6,041 nt of DNA from Clostridia bacterium (GCA_009930125.1 RZYZ01000127.1:1-6041), one strand, 5' to 3'. Shown: positions 1 to 5,772, counted from the first letter of the stretch. Notes: generated by a model from the letters alone, not told the origin. Program-made: numbers and translations.

Positions 1-316
1 GGGATCATAGATCCGGCTATGACCCGTCCCGTCAATAAAGTCTCCGAAAGTATAGTCCACAGTGAAGTGAAGAGGCTTTTCAAGAAACCGCGACAGATGC
101 TCATTATTGTAGGTCACAAGCATGGGGAAAAGCTCCATATTCTCCAGAGGCATCTGGATGCTTATGCCCAGCTTTTCTGCCACGTTCTGCTTTTCCTGAT
201 AACGGTCATAAAGGGAGATCACTTGGAGTGCTCTTTCCCTTGCATAGCCGGGTGCTTTGATGAAAATGAGGGCGCAGAGAATAAGAAGTGCGCCTGCGGC
301 TAAACCCCATTTTCAT
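1..316 (-). CDS. Partial membrane-anchored protein of unknown function, start apparently frameshifted
   Basis: A clean open frame of 103 codons runs on the minus strand from 309 to the left edge. It begins W-G-L-A-A-G, then has a hydrophobic stretch (A-L-L-I-L-C-A-L-I-F-I) that looks like a signal anchor or uncleaved signal peptide. A soluble part follows, including LHFTVDYTFGDF and ending H-S-R-I-Y-D-P at the edge. I do not recognise the family; it is probably an exported or membrane-tethered domain. The frame has no good start. Reading up from W it meets AAA and then TGA (315-313). The well-placed ATG (316-314), with GGAG at 325-322, is one base out of frame. Removing one A from the A4 run at 313-310 would give M-K-W-G-L, a typical signal-anchor beginning. 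So this is either a frameshifted gene, a sequencing error, or a gene using an unusual start. The C-terminus is outside the window. Real coding frame: fairly sure; start: unsure. Confidence 0.6.
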
Positions 317-349
317 CTCATCTCCATCTCCCTCCCTCTCCATCACCAT

Positions 350-547
350 GAATAAAGGTTCTTAGGATAATTGACCACCAAATTCCAGTTGGATTCAAAA
401 GCTACAGGGAAGAAAGATGAGTCTCATATTCCGATAGATCCTTAAACCTTCTCACCGGGACATGCTGGGCTTTGAGAGAGTCCTCAAAGGCTATGCGAAC
501 GGACGGTGCTGATCATTGCTTTTTCGATGAACTTCACTTCTTTCGCC
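350..547. other. Divergent intergenic region, no recognised gene
   Basis: This stretch separates the left-edge minus-strand gene from the promoter of the UPF0371 gene. It holds a perfect 7-bp inverted repeat, CTTTGAG (470-476) and CTCAAAG (483-489), with a 6-nt loop and no T run on either side, so it is not a terminator. A 25-codon minus-strand frame (561-484, beginning M-Q-I-V-K-A-K-E and ending in TGA) has protein-like composition but no convincing ribosome binding site. I see no confident promoter for the left-edge gene. Confidence 0.4.
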
Positions 548-576
548 TTAACAATTTGCATCTGTCATGGTATAGT
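548..576 (+). promoter_or_regulatory. Sigma-A-type promoter with extended -10, upstream of the UPF0371 gene
   Basis: The -35 box is TTAACA (548-553), one mismatch from TTGACA. A 17-bp spacer follows, then TATAGT (571-576), one mismatch from TATAAT. The spacer ends in TGG, giving an extended -10 (TGn). Transcription would start near 583, leaving a leader of about 114 nt before the ATG at 697. Confidence 0.75.
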
Positions 577-601
577 AACTAGTGGAATATTTTTCTTTAC
601 A

Positions 602-659
602 GTCTGAGTTCATCTCAGGTGAAAGAGAATGCAGAGAACGAAGAACAGAAGATCTGTTC
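602..659 (+). promoter_or_regulatory. Structured 5' leader of the UPF0371 mRNA (two hairpins)
   Basis: Two short perfect hairpins lie in the predicted leader. The first pairs CTGAG (604-608) with CTCAG (614-618) around a TTCAT loop, with two possible G-U pairs extending it. The second pairs GAACAGA (643-649) with TCTGTTC (653-659) around a 3-nt loop. Neither is followed by a T run and neither covers the Shine-Dalgarno AGGGGG at 684-689. They may affect mRNA stability. I cannot match them to a known riboswitch. Confidence 0.35.
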
Positions 660-696
660 ATCAGGATGATTCAAATGAAAACCAGGGGGCAGAGCC

Positions 697-2205
697 ATGA
701 AAAAGACAGGATTCGATCCAAAGAAGTATATTGAAGAGCAGTCCAAGTTTATCCTGGAGCGCGTGAACGATTATGATAAGCTTTATCTTGAGTTCGGAGG
801 CAAACTCATCGGGGACAAGCATGCCAAGAGGGTCCTTCCGGGATTTGACGAAGATGCCAAGATCAAGCTTCTTCAGAAGCTGAAAGACCAGGCGGAAATC
901 ATCATCGCCGTGTATGCGGGCGATATCGAGCGCAACAAGATCCGCGGAGATTACGGCATCACCTATGATATGGATGTGTTCAGACAGATTGACGAGCTCC
1001 GAGGCTACGGACTTCAAGTGAACAGCGTAGTCATCACAAGATACAGCGGTCAGCCCTCCACCAAGGTATTCATCTCTAAGCTTGAAAGAAGAAACATCAA
1101 AGTCTATACCCATGTGGCGATACCCGGCTATCCATCTGATGTGGAGAAAATTGTCAGTGAGGAAGGCTATGGCCTGAACCCCTATATAGAAACCACAAAA
1201 CCCATCGTGGTGGTGACAGCGCCAGGGCCTAACAGCGGAAAGCTGGCCACATGTCTCAATCAGCTCTATCATGAGTACAAGCTGGGCAACCATGCAGGCT
1301 ATTCCAAATTCGAGACCTTCCCGGTCTGGAACATGCCTCTGAAGCATCCGGTGAATGTGGCCTATGAAGCGGCCACGGTGGATCTTAAGGATGTGAACAT
1401 GATGGATTATTTCCATTTTGAGCAGTACAATGTGGTGGCCGTGAACTACAACAGAGACCTGGAGATGTTTCCAGTGGTGAAGAGAAGCATTGAAAAGATC
1501 ACAGGCAAGGAATCCATGTACCAGTCGCCTACGGATATGGGCGTCAACAGAGTAGGCTTTGGCATCACGGATGATGAAGTGGTTCGGGAGGCCTCCAGGC
1601 AGGAGATCATCAGGCGAAACTTCATCACCGAATGCGACTACAAGAAAGGGCTCATTGAGGAAGAAATCCTCAATCGTATGAAGCTCATCATGGAAGAGCT
1701 GGAGCTGAAAAAGGAAGACAGAGTTCCTGTCATCCCTGCCAGAGAGTATGCGGAGAAGCTCCGAGGAAGAAATGAGAACAAGGAAGTTCCAGCAGTCATG
1801 GCTTTTGAGCTCAATGACGGCGAGGTCATCACCGGAAGAAGCTCTAACCTCATGGATTCCTGCTCTGCAGCGATCCTTAATGCCATTAAGTATCTGGGGA
1901 ACATCGGAGATGAGATCTATCTTCTGTCTCCGGTGATCATCGAGACCATGAAGAGTCTGAAGAAAGACAAGCTTCACAGCAAGATCACAAGGCTCAATGC
2001 CAATGAAGTGCTCATCGCCCTGACCATCGGCGCAGTGACGAATCCCACAGCCCAGCTGGCAGTGGATAAGCTGACGGAGCTGAAGGATGTGCAGGCCCAC
2101 TCCACAGTGATGCTGAGTAAGGATGATGAACAGATTCTGAAGAAACTGGGCATCGATGTGACCTGCGATCCCGTCTATCCATCGGATAACCTCTACTATA
2201 TGTAA
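697..2205 (+). CDS. UPF0371 (DUF1846) family protein
   Basis: The 502-residue product matches the whole length of the UPF0371/DUF1846 family (usually about 490-510 residues). Recognisable conserved blocks are Y-L-E-F-G-G-K-L with [12 protein letters not shown] (about 30-50), [15 protein letters not shown] (71-85), the glycine-rich loop [13 protein letters not shown] (175-187), [16 protein letters not shown] (275-290), and T-G-R-S-S-N-L-M (379-386) followed by S-A-A-I-L-N-A-I-K. The loop resembles a P-loop but is not canonical: it has G-x3-G-K and is followed by L rather than S/T. Structures exist for the family, but to my knowledge no biochemical activity is established. No signal peptide or membrane segment is seen, so it should be cytosolic. 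The ATG at 697 has AGGGGG at 684-689, 7 nt upstream. It is flanked by its own promoter and a strong terminator, so it looks monocistronic. Family assignment is secure; function is unknown. Confidence 0.95.
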   Translation: MKKTGFDPKKYIEEQSKFILERVNDYDKLYLEFGGKLIGDKHAKRVLPGFDEDAKIKLLQKLKDQAEIIIAVYAGDIERNKIRGDYGITYDMDVFRQIDELRGYGLQVNSVVITRYSGQPSTKVFISKLERRNIKVYTHVAIPGYPSDVEKIVSEEGYGLNPYIETTKPIVVVTAPGPNSGKLATCLNQLYHEYKLGNHAGYSKFETFPVWNMPLKHPVNVAYEAATVDLKDVNMMDYFHFEQYNVVAVNYNRDLEMFPVVKRSIEKITGKESMYQSPTDMGVNRVGFGITDDEVVREASRQEIIRRNFITECDYKKGLIEEEILNRMKLIMEELELKKEDRVPVIPAREYAEKLRGRNENKEVPAVMAFELNDGEVITGRSSNLMDSCSAAILNAIKYLGNIGDEIYLLSPVIIETMKSLKKDKLHSKITRLNANEVLIALTIGAVTNPTAQLAVDKLTELKDVQAHSTVMLSKDDEQILKKLGIDVTCDPVYPSDNLYYM

Positions 2206-2233
2206 TCAGAATGAAATCAGAACGAATAAAGGG

Positions 2234-2265
2234 AAACGGCTGCAGATGTAGTCGTTTTTTTCTTT
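2234..2265 (+). terminator. Intrinsic terminator after the UPF0371 gene
   Basis: The arms AAACGGCTGC (2234-2243) and GTAGTCGTTT (2248-2257) form a stem of about 10 bp with two G-U pairs and a 4-nt loop. The stem runs into TTTTTTT (2255-2261) and further T's. It lies 28 bp after the stop codon at 2205 and separates this gene from the sigma factor operon. Confidence 0.85.
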
Positions 2266-2300
2266 GAAAATTTATTTTGTTTCCTTTTCTTCTTTTTCTG

Positions 2301-2328
2301 GGACACATGGACCTGTAGAATTGTATTC
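2301..2328 (+). promoter_or_regulatory. Possible promoter region of the sigma factor operon
   Basis: The operon must start between the terminator and 2337. Two readings are possible and neither is strong. TAGAAT (2316-2321) could be a sigma-A -10, but only a poor T-rich -35 lies 17 bp upstream. Alternatively GGACAC (2301-2306) and GTATTC (2323-2328), 16 nt apart, could be an ECF-type promoter allowing autoregulation. The second reading is inference only. Confidence 0.25.
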
Positions 2329-2336
2329 ATAGTGAA

Positions 2337-2342
2337 GGGAGG
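2337..2342 (+). promoter_or_regulatory. Ribosome binding site fixing the GTG start of the sigma factor
   Basis: GGGAGG lies 8 nt before GTG at 2351. The next in-frame ATG (2384) has no comparable site at the right distance, so the GTG is preferred. Confidence 0.75.
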
Positions 2343-2350
2343 TTCCTACA

Positions 2351-2851
2351 GTGCAGAATACGAAGCTTCGAGAAGAACATAAAATGATAGAACTATACGA
2401 AAGACATGTGGACATGGTGTATCGCATCTGTTTTTCCTACCTGAAGAATACCATGGACACGGAAGATATGGTGCAGAATACATTCATCAGATTACTGGAC
2501 CGGCCGGTGGAGTTTGAAAATGAAGAGCATGAAAAAGCATGGCTCATTGTCACCGCGAAAAATCTCTGCAGGAATCATCTGAAAAGCTGGTGGCAGAAAA
2601 ACGGAAATCTGGAAGAGGAGATGTACCACCTCTCCATGGAGGAGGAGGCAGATCAGAATCTGCTGGAAATGGTGATGAAACTGCCGGAAAAATACAGGGT
2701 GACACTCTATCTCTACTATTATGAGGGGTATGACAGCGCAGAAATCGCAAAGCTCATGGAGAAACCCTCTTCCACGGTGCGAAACTATCTTCAGCGTGGA
2801 AGAGATCGATTAAAAGTAATGTTAGGAGAGGATATCTTTGAAAAACAGTAA
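2351..2851 (+). CDS. ECF-type RNA polymerase sigma factor (sigma-70 family)
   Basis: The 166-residue product has the two-domain layout of extracytoplasmic-function sigma factors. The sigma-2 domain (about 13-78) includes LYERHVDMVYRICFSYL, then D-T-E-D-M-V-Q-N-T-F-I-R-L-L, which corresponds to the polymerase-binding and -10-recognition helices, and A-W-L-I-V-T-A-K-N-L-C-R-N. The sigma-4 domain (about 104-158) has L-P-E-K-Y-R-V-T-L-Y-L-Y-Y-Y-E-G and a helix-turn-helix S-A-E-I-A-K-L-M-E-K-P-S-S-T-V-R-N-Y-L-Q-R that would read the -35 element. There is no sigma-1.1 or sigma-3 domain, as expected. It starts with GTG, and its last 14 bases overlap the next gene, which encodes a membrane protein with the properties of an anti-sigma factor. 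The role inferred is to direct polymerase to a small regulon when an envelope signal releases it. Regulon and signal cannot be read from this window. Confidence 0.93.
   Translation: MQNTKLREEHKMIELYERHVDMVYRICFSYLKNTMDTEDMVQNTFIRLLDRPVEFENEEHEKAWLIVTAKNLCRNHLKSWWQKNGNLEEEMYHLSMEEEADQNLLEMVMKLPEKYRVTLYLYYYEGYDSAEIAKLMEKPSSTVRNYLQRGRDRLKVMLGEDIFEKQ
2824..2831 (+). promoter_or_regulatory. Ribosome binding site fixing the TTG start of the putative anti-sigma gene
   Basis: AGGAGAGG inside the end of the sigma gene lies 6 nt before TTG at 2838. The first in-frame ATG (2865) would remove part of the conserved-looking N-terminal segment and has no such site, so the TTG start is preferred. Confidence 0.75.
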
Positions 2852-3635
2852 ATATGATGAAGTCATGAATCAGATCACTCCTGATGAAGAGACCAGAAAA
2901 AGGATGCTCGAAAATATCTTAAGTCACAACAGCGAAAAAGAACAAGGAAAGGTGAAAGAGATGAAAAAGAAAAATAGAACCCTCTTCATGGCGACAGGTG
3001 TCGCGGCGGCAGCCCTCATTCTGACCATCGGACTTTCAGGGCTTACTGAAAAGGGAAATGGAGACGTACTCTATGCCAAGGATGGAGTGACCATTACTGC
3101 GGTGAACGAGGTTCCAGAGCCTGAAAGCGGATCCCAGGCAGTGACCATGATCTTCAATGAGGAAGAAGTCTTTTCCATGTTTGATACAGTGGCCTTCATG
3201 GGCACAGTGAAAGAGATGAAGAACATCAGCATGGATTTTGCCGGCATCAAACATTACAGAGCTCTTGTCACCATAGAGGTGGAAAAAGTCTATGATGGAG
3301 ATCTCACACCTGGAGAAACCATATCAGCCATGCTGCCTGGACCCGTGGACACCGGAAATGTCATGGGTGCGGATTTCAACATCACAAGAGCCATGAAGCC
3401 TGGAGAACGGGGCATCTTCATGCCCATCATCTACAGTACCGAGGAAGTATGGGAAGAGAACGGGAAGGAGCTGAAGATGAAAGACTTTGCCGGCTATGCC
3501 ATCATTGACACCGTTCGGTTCGCTTTTATGGAAACAGAAGAAGGTCTTCTCTTTGAAAGAGGCACTTTCCCAGCCATCCGTGATGCAAAGACCCTGGAAG
3601 AGGTGGAAGCATACATCTTGGAGAAAGTGAAATAG
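2838..3635 (+). CDS. Putative membrane-anchored anti-sigma factor with extracytoplasmic sensor domain
   Basis: The 265-residue product has a short charged N-terminal segment (1-47; Y-D-E-V-M-N-Q-I-T-P-D-E-E-T-R-K-R-M-L). A single transmembrane helix follows (about 48-69, T-L-F-M-A-T-G-V-A-A-A-A-L-I-L-T-I-G-L), preceded by M-K-K-K-N-R, which predicts N-inside orientation, and then an outer domain of about 195 residues. In the outer domain, V-A-F-M-G-T-V-K-E-M-K, V-T-I-E-V-E-K-V-Y-D-G-D-L-T-P-G-E-T-I and P-G-E-R-G-I-F-M-P look like a small beta-barrel of the kind found in many Bacillota surface proteins; this fold call is inference. The gene begins with TTG and overlaps the sigma gene by 14 bp, implying translational coupling. 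A short inner segment, one membrane pass and co-expression with an ECF sigma factor together suggest an anti-sigma factor. No zinc-binding H-x3-C-x2-C motif is present, so it is not a ZAS-type protein. Direct binding to the sigma factor is not shown by sequence. Confidence 0.75.
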   Translation: MKNSKYDEVMNQITPDEETRKRMLENILSHNSEKEQGKVKEMKKKNRTLFMATGVAAAALILTIGLSGLTEKGNGDVLYAKDGVTITAVNEVPEPESGSQAVTMIFNEEEVFSMFDTVAFMGTVKEMKNISMDFAGIKHYRALVTIEVEKVYDGDLTPGETISAMLPGPVDTGNVMGADFNITRAMKPGERGIFMPIIYSTEEVWEENGKELKMKDFAGYAIIDTVRFAFMETEEGLLFERGTFPAIRDAKTLEEVEAYILEKVK

Positions 3636-3653
3636 CCCATTTGAGAGAGGGAT

Positions 3654-3703
3654 GTGAGGACGCTCAGTAATGAAGAGGAGCGTCTTCACTGCTGCGTGCA
3701 GCA
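3654..3703 (+). repeat. Tandem hairpins after the sigma/anti-sigma operon, no T tract
   Basis: GTGAGGACGCTC (3654-3665) pairs with GAGCGTCTTCAC (3678-3689) over 12 bp with one G-U pair and a 12-nt loop. Directly after it, TGCTG (3690-3694) pairs with CAGCA (3699-3703) around CGTG. No T run follows either stem, so this is not a standard intrinsic terminator. It could be a processing or stability element, a partial terminator, or a binding site. It begins 18 bp past the stop codon at 3635. Confidence 0.55.
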
Positions 3704-3748
3704 TCAGAAGGATTTGAATGGATAATGGTAACAAAAACAGAATGAAAT

Positions 3749-3754
3749 GGGAGG
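3749..3754 (+). promoter_or_regulatory. Ribosome binding site fixing the acetyltransferase start at 3762
   Basis: GGGAGG lies 7 nt before ATG at 3762. An in-frame ATG at 3747 overlaps this site and has no site of its own, so the shorter protein is preferred. Confidence 0.8.
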
Positions 3755-3761
3755 TCATAAA

Positions 3762-4616
3762 ATGAGATATGTGAATGCACAGGAGGTCCCAAGAGAGAAA
3801 ATCTATTCGGCATTTCAGAAAGGATTTTCAGACTACATGATCCGCTTCCAGATCACCCAGGAGGGATTCTTTGAACGCTTTTTCGTATCGGAGGGCAATG
3901 ATTTTTCCATTTCCTACGTGGCGCTGGACGGGGAAAATCCCGTGGGACTTGTTCTGGGTGGAGTGAAGGATTTTGATGGCGTCAAAACCATGCGCTGCGG
4001 AACCCTTTGCATCGATCCGGCCTATCGAGGAAAAGGCGTCAGTGATGCGCTTTTTTCTCTTCATGAAAAAAGTGCGAAAGAGAGTGGCTGCAGACAGATG
4101 TTTCTTGAAGTGATCAAGGGGAATGATCGAGCCGTCTCTTTCTACGAAAAGAAAGGCTACAGCAGAATCTATGACATGAAATACTATGCAGTTGGTCCGC
4201 AGGAGCTGCTGGTAGAGAAAACGCGTCTTTTAGAGGAGCTGACCATGAGGGGAATGAGCATAGAGGAGTTCTTTTCAGTGAAAGAGCAGGTGGGAGAAGT
4301 TCATCTCAACTGGCAGACGGATTTTCAAGCGATGAAAATCACAGAGGACATCCATTATTTGGGGGTGTACCGGAAAGAAAGGATCATCGGTGCCTGTGCC
4401 TACAGGACATCCGGGAAGATCTATTTCATCTGGGTTCACAAGGAGGAAAGGCTTCAGGGCATAGGCGCATCCCTTCTTCAGGAGATCGCTCGTAAGACTC
4501 TGGGGGAGAAGATTCAGATGAGCTTTTCCAATCATATGGGGCTATGGGGCTTTGTGCACAGATTGGGGTTCAGAGAAGAGAAGCTTTCACAGTATGAGAT
4601 GGTGAGGCTTCTGTAG
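3762..4616 (+). CDS. Tandem GNAT-family N-acetyltransferase
   Basis: The 284-residue product appears to carry two GNAT folds. In the first (about 1-145), N-P-V-G-L-V-L-G-G-V precedes the acetyl-CoA motif L-C-I-D-P-A-Y-R-G-K-G-V-S-D-A-L, with R89-G-K-G-V as the pyrophosphate loop. A typical GNAT ending, N-D-R-A-V-S-F-Y-E-K-K-G-Y (121-133), follows. The second (about 165-284) has I-I-G-A-C-A-Y-R, then W-V-H-K-E-E-R-L-Q-G-I-G-A-S-L-L (224-239), with Q232-G-I-G as its loop, and H-R-L-G-F-R-E-E near the end. Both loops look intact, so either half might bind acetyl-CoA. The substrate cannot be deduced; small molecules, amino groups of proteins, or antibiotics are all possible for the family. It follows the sigma factor operon on the same strand after tandem hairpins, and no strong promoter is visible in the gap, so read-through is possible. 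A bidirectional terminator ends it. Confidence 0.88.
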   Translation: MRYVNAQEVPREKIYSAFQKGFSDYMIRFQITQEGFFERFFVSEGNDFSISYVALDGENPVGLVLGGVKDFDGVKTMRCGTLCIDPAYRGKGVSDALFSLHEKSAKESGCRQMFLEVIKGNDRAVSFYEKKGYSRIYDMKYYAVGPQELLVEKTRLLEELTMRGMSIEEFFSVKEQVGEVHLNWQTDFQAMKITEDIHYLGVYRKERIIGACAYRTSGKIYFIWVHKEERLQGIGASLLQEIARKTLGEKIQMSFSNHMGLWGFVHRLGFREEKLSQYEMVRLL

Positions 4617-4640
4617 AACCGATTCTTATTAAGAAAGTGA

Positions 4641-4682
4641 AAAAACTGTTCCGCTGACTTTTCAGTCAAAGGAACAGTTTTT
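4641..4682. terminator. Bidirectional intrinsic terminator between convergent genes
   Basis: AAAAACTGTTCC (4641-4652) and GGAACAGTTTTT (4671-4682) form a perfect 12-bp stem. Inside the loop a second stem pairs TGACT (4655-4659) with AGTCA (4664-4668). T runs follow on both strands, so it can stop the acetyltransferase transcript (plus) and the degV-like transcript (minus). The last base of the degV-like stop codon (4683) touches the stem. Confidence 0.9.
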
Positions 4683-5561
4683 CTAGTTTTCCTTCTTTTC
4701 TCCCATGAAGGTCAGGCCGACCATACCAGGACCGGTATGGCTTCCGATGATGGGGCCGATGTAGGTGAGAATCACATCTTTCACAGGCAGGGTCTGTCGG
4801 ATTTTCTTCTCAAGAAGCTCAGCATCTTCCCTGGAATCTCCATGTCCGATGATGATCACCTGGTTCTCGGAATCCACAGATTCCTCCTTCATCCGGTTGA
4901 GAAGTTCCGTGAGGGATTTTTTTCTGCCCATGACCTTTCCGGCATTCAAAAGTTTTCCTTCTGCGTCCACCGTGAGAATCGGCTTGATGCTCAGCGCAGT
5001 ACCCACATGGGCCTGAATGGCTCCGATTCGTCCGCCTCTTTTGAGGTGCTGGAGATCCTCCACGGTGAACCAGTGGCGGACACTGCCGGTGTTTTTTTCG
5101 ATCCAGTCTGCAAGATCAGTCAGATCCATACCCTTTTCTTTCATCATTGCAGCGTGATACACCATAAGACCCTGTCCGATGGAAGCGGCTCTGGAATCCA
5201 CCGTGCGGATGATTCTCTCCGGATAGCGCTCTTTCAGCTCAAGCGTAGCCAGTCTGCTGGCGTTGTGACTTCCGCTGAGTGCTGAGGAAAAAGAGATATG
5301 AAGCACATCCCTATCCTGATCCAGATAGCTGGAAAAGATTTCCATGTAGCGCTCGATGTTGATCATGGAAGTGGTGGGTTTTTTGCCCTCTTTCAGATGA
5401 TTATAGAATGCTCTGGTCTTTTCTCCATGATCATAGACATCCTGAAAGTGATTGATGCCATCCAGTGTGTATTCCATTGGGATCACATGGATACCCAGTT
5501 CTTTGATGATCTTCGGCGGCAGATCGCAGGTGGAGTCTGTAATAATCTTATAATTGCTCAT
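4683..5561 (-). CDS. DegV/FakB family fatty-acid-binding protein
   Basis: The 292-residue product has the full DegV layout (usually about 280-290). Family signatures are K-I-I-T-D-S-T-C-D-L-P (5-15), P-T-T-S-M-I-N (62-68), I-S-F-S-S-A-L-S-G-S-H-N-A-S (89-102), D-S-R-A-A-S-I-G-Q-G (122-131), L-Q-H-L-K-R-G-G-R-I-G (170-180), G-H-G-D-S (239-243) and IGPIIGSHTGPGMVG (268-282). The family binds a single fatty acid; in Gram-positive bacteria the FakB members present it to the kinase FakA for phosphorylation and entry into phospholipid synthesis. Whether this copy is a FakB working with a FakA is inferred, since no kinase gene is in the window. The start at 5561 is chosen over an upstream in-frame ATG (5648) because AAAGGAG lies 5 nt before it, and the extra 29 residues would be hydrophobic, unlike the family, and would cover the likely promoter. 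No signal peptide is seen. It appears monocistronic. Confidence 0.93.
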   Translation of the reverse strand: MSNYKIITDSTCDLPPKIIKELGIHVIPMEYTLDGINHFQDVYDHGEKTRAFYNHLKEGKKPTTSMINIERYMEIFSSYLDQDRDVLHISFSSALSGSHNASRLATLELKERYPERIIRTVDSRAASIGQGLMVYHAAMMKEKGMDLTDLADWIEKNTGSVRHWFTVEDLQHLKRGGRIGAIQAHVGTALSIKPILTVDAEGKLLNAGKVMGRKKSLTELLNRMKEESVDSENQVIIIGHGDSREDAELLEKKIRQTLPVKDVILTYIGPIIGSHTGPGMVGLTFMGEKKEN

Positions 5562-5566
5562 AGACA

Positions 5567-5571
5567 CTCCT
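5567..5571 (-). promoter_or_regulatory. Ribosome binding site fixing the degV-like start
   Basis: On the minus strand AGGAG (part of AAAGGAG) lies 5 nt before the ATG at 5561-5559. It decides against the longer frame that begins at 5648. Confidence 0.8.
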
Positions 5572-5620
5572 TTGTTTTCCGAATTGAATAAATGAAATAA
5601 GTCCGTTATAAAAATATAAA

Positions 5621-5648
5621 ATAGTACCACTTCATCATAGTGCATCAA
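5621..5648 (-). promoter_or_regulatory. Likely promoter of the degV-like gene
   Basis: On the minus strand, TTGATG (5648-5643) and TACTAT (5626-5621) are 16 bp apart, and TGG directly before the -10 gives an extended -10. Upstream (5650-5670) the DNA is A/T-rich and could act as an UP element. The -10 and -35 each match 4 of 6 consensus bases. Transcription would start near 5614, giving a leader of about 50 nt. Confidence 0.45.
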
Positions 5649-5763
5649 CCCAAAAATTAACTTAAATTTTCATGAAGCTAATCTTATCAAATGGACCGCA
5701 GTATTCCTTGAACAGGCTATGAGGTTTGCCAGAATGAAAGTAAGTGAAAAGGGGATACGGCTG

Positions 5764-5772
5764 TGATAGAAT
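5764..5772 (+). promoter_or_regulatory. Likely extended -10 promoter of smpB
   Basis: TGA followed by TAGAAT (5767-5772) is an extended -10 element. No good -35 box sits 17 bp upstream, which extended -10 promoters can tolerate. Transcription would start near 5779, about 18 nt before the smpB start. Confidence 0.45.

Noticed and set aside
19..303. A 94-codon plus-strand frame at the left edge
   Set aside because: The minus-strand frame over the same bases encodes a signal-anchor segment and a well-composed soluble domain. The plus-strand product has no comparable features.
313..315. TGA read as tryptophan or as selenocysteine at the start of the left-edge gene
   Set aside because: About ten tryptophans in neighbouring genes are all TGG, and the TGA sits just before a typical signal anchor with no following recoding hairpin evident. 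A one-base frameshift is simpler.
470..489. Inverted repeat CTTTGAG/CTCAAAG as a terminator
   Set aside because: No T run follows on either strand and the stem is short and A/T-rich.
661..2100. A 479-codon open frame on the minus strand opposite the UPF0371 gene
   Set aside because: It lies almost wholly antisense to a gene with clear family match, is rich in His, Leu and Ile as expected for a complement shadow, has no recognised motif, and no minus-strand ribosome binding site was found for it.
3713..3726. TTTGAATGGATAAT as a promoter for the acetyltransferase
   Set aside because: GATAAT is a fair -10, but no acceptable -35 lies 16-18 bp upstream and the TG is not at the extended -10 position.
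3324..3758. A 144-codon minus-strand frame opposite the anti-sigma gene end and hairpin region
   Set aside because: It is antisense to a better-supported gene and its downstream hairpins explain the open stretch; no family features.
4737..5285. A 182-codon plus-strand frame inside the degV-like gene
   Set aside because: It is the complement shadow of a gene with all DegV signatures in order.
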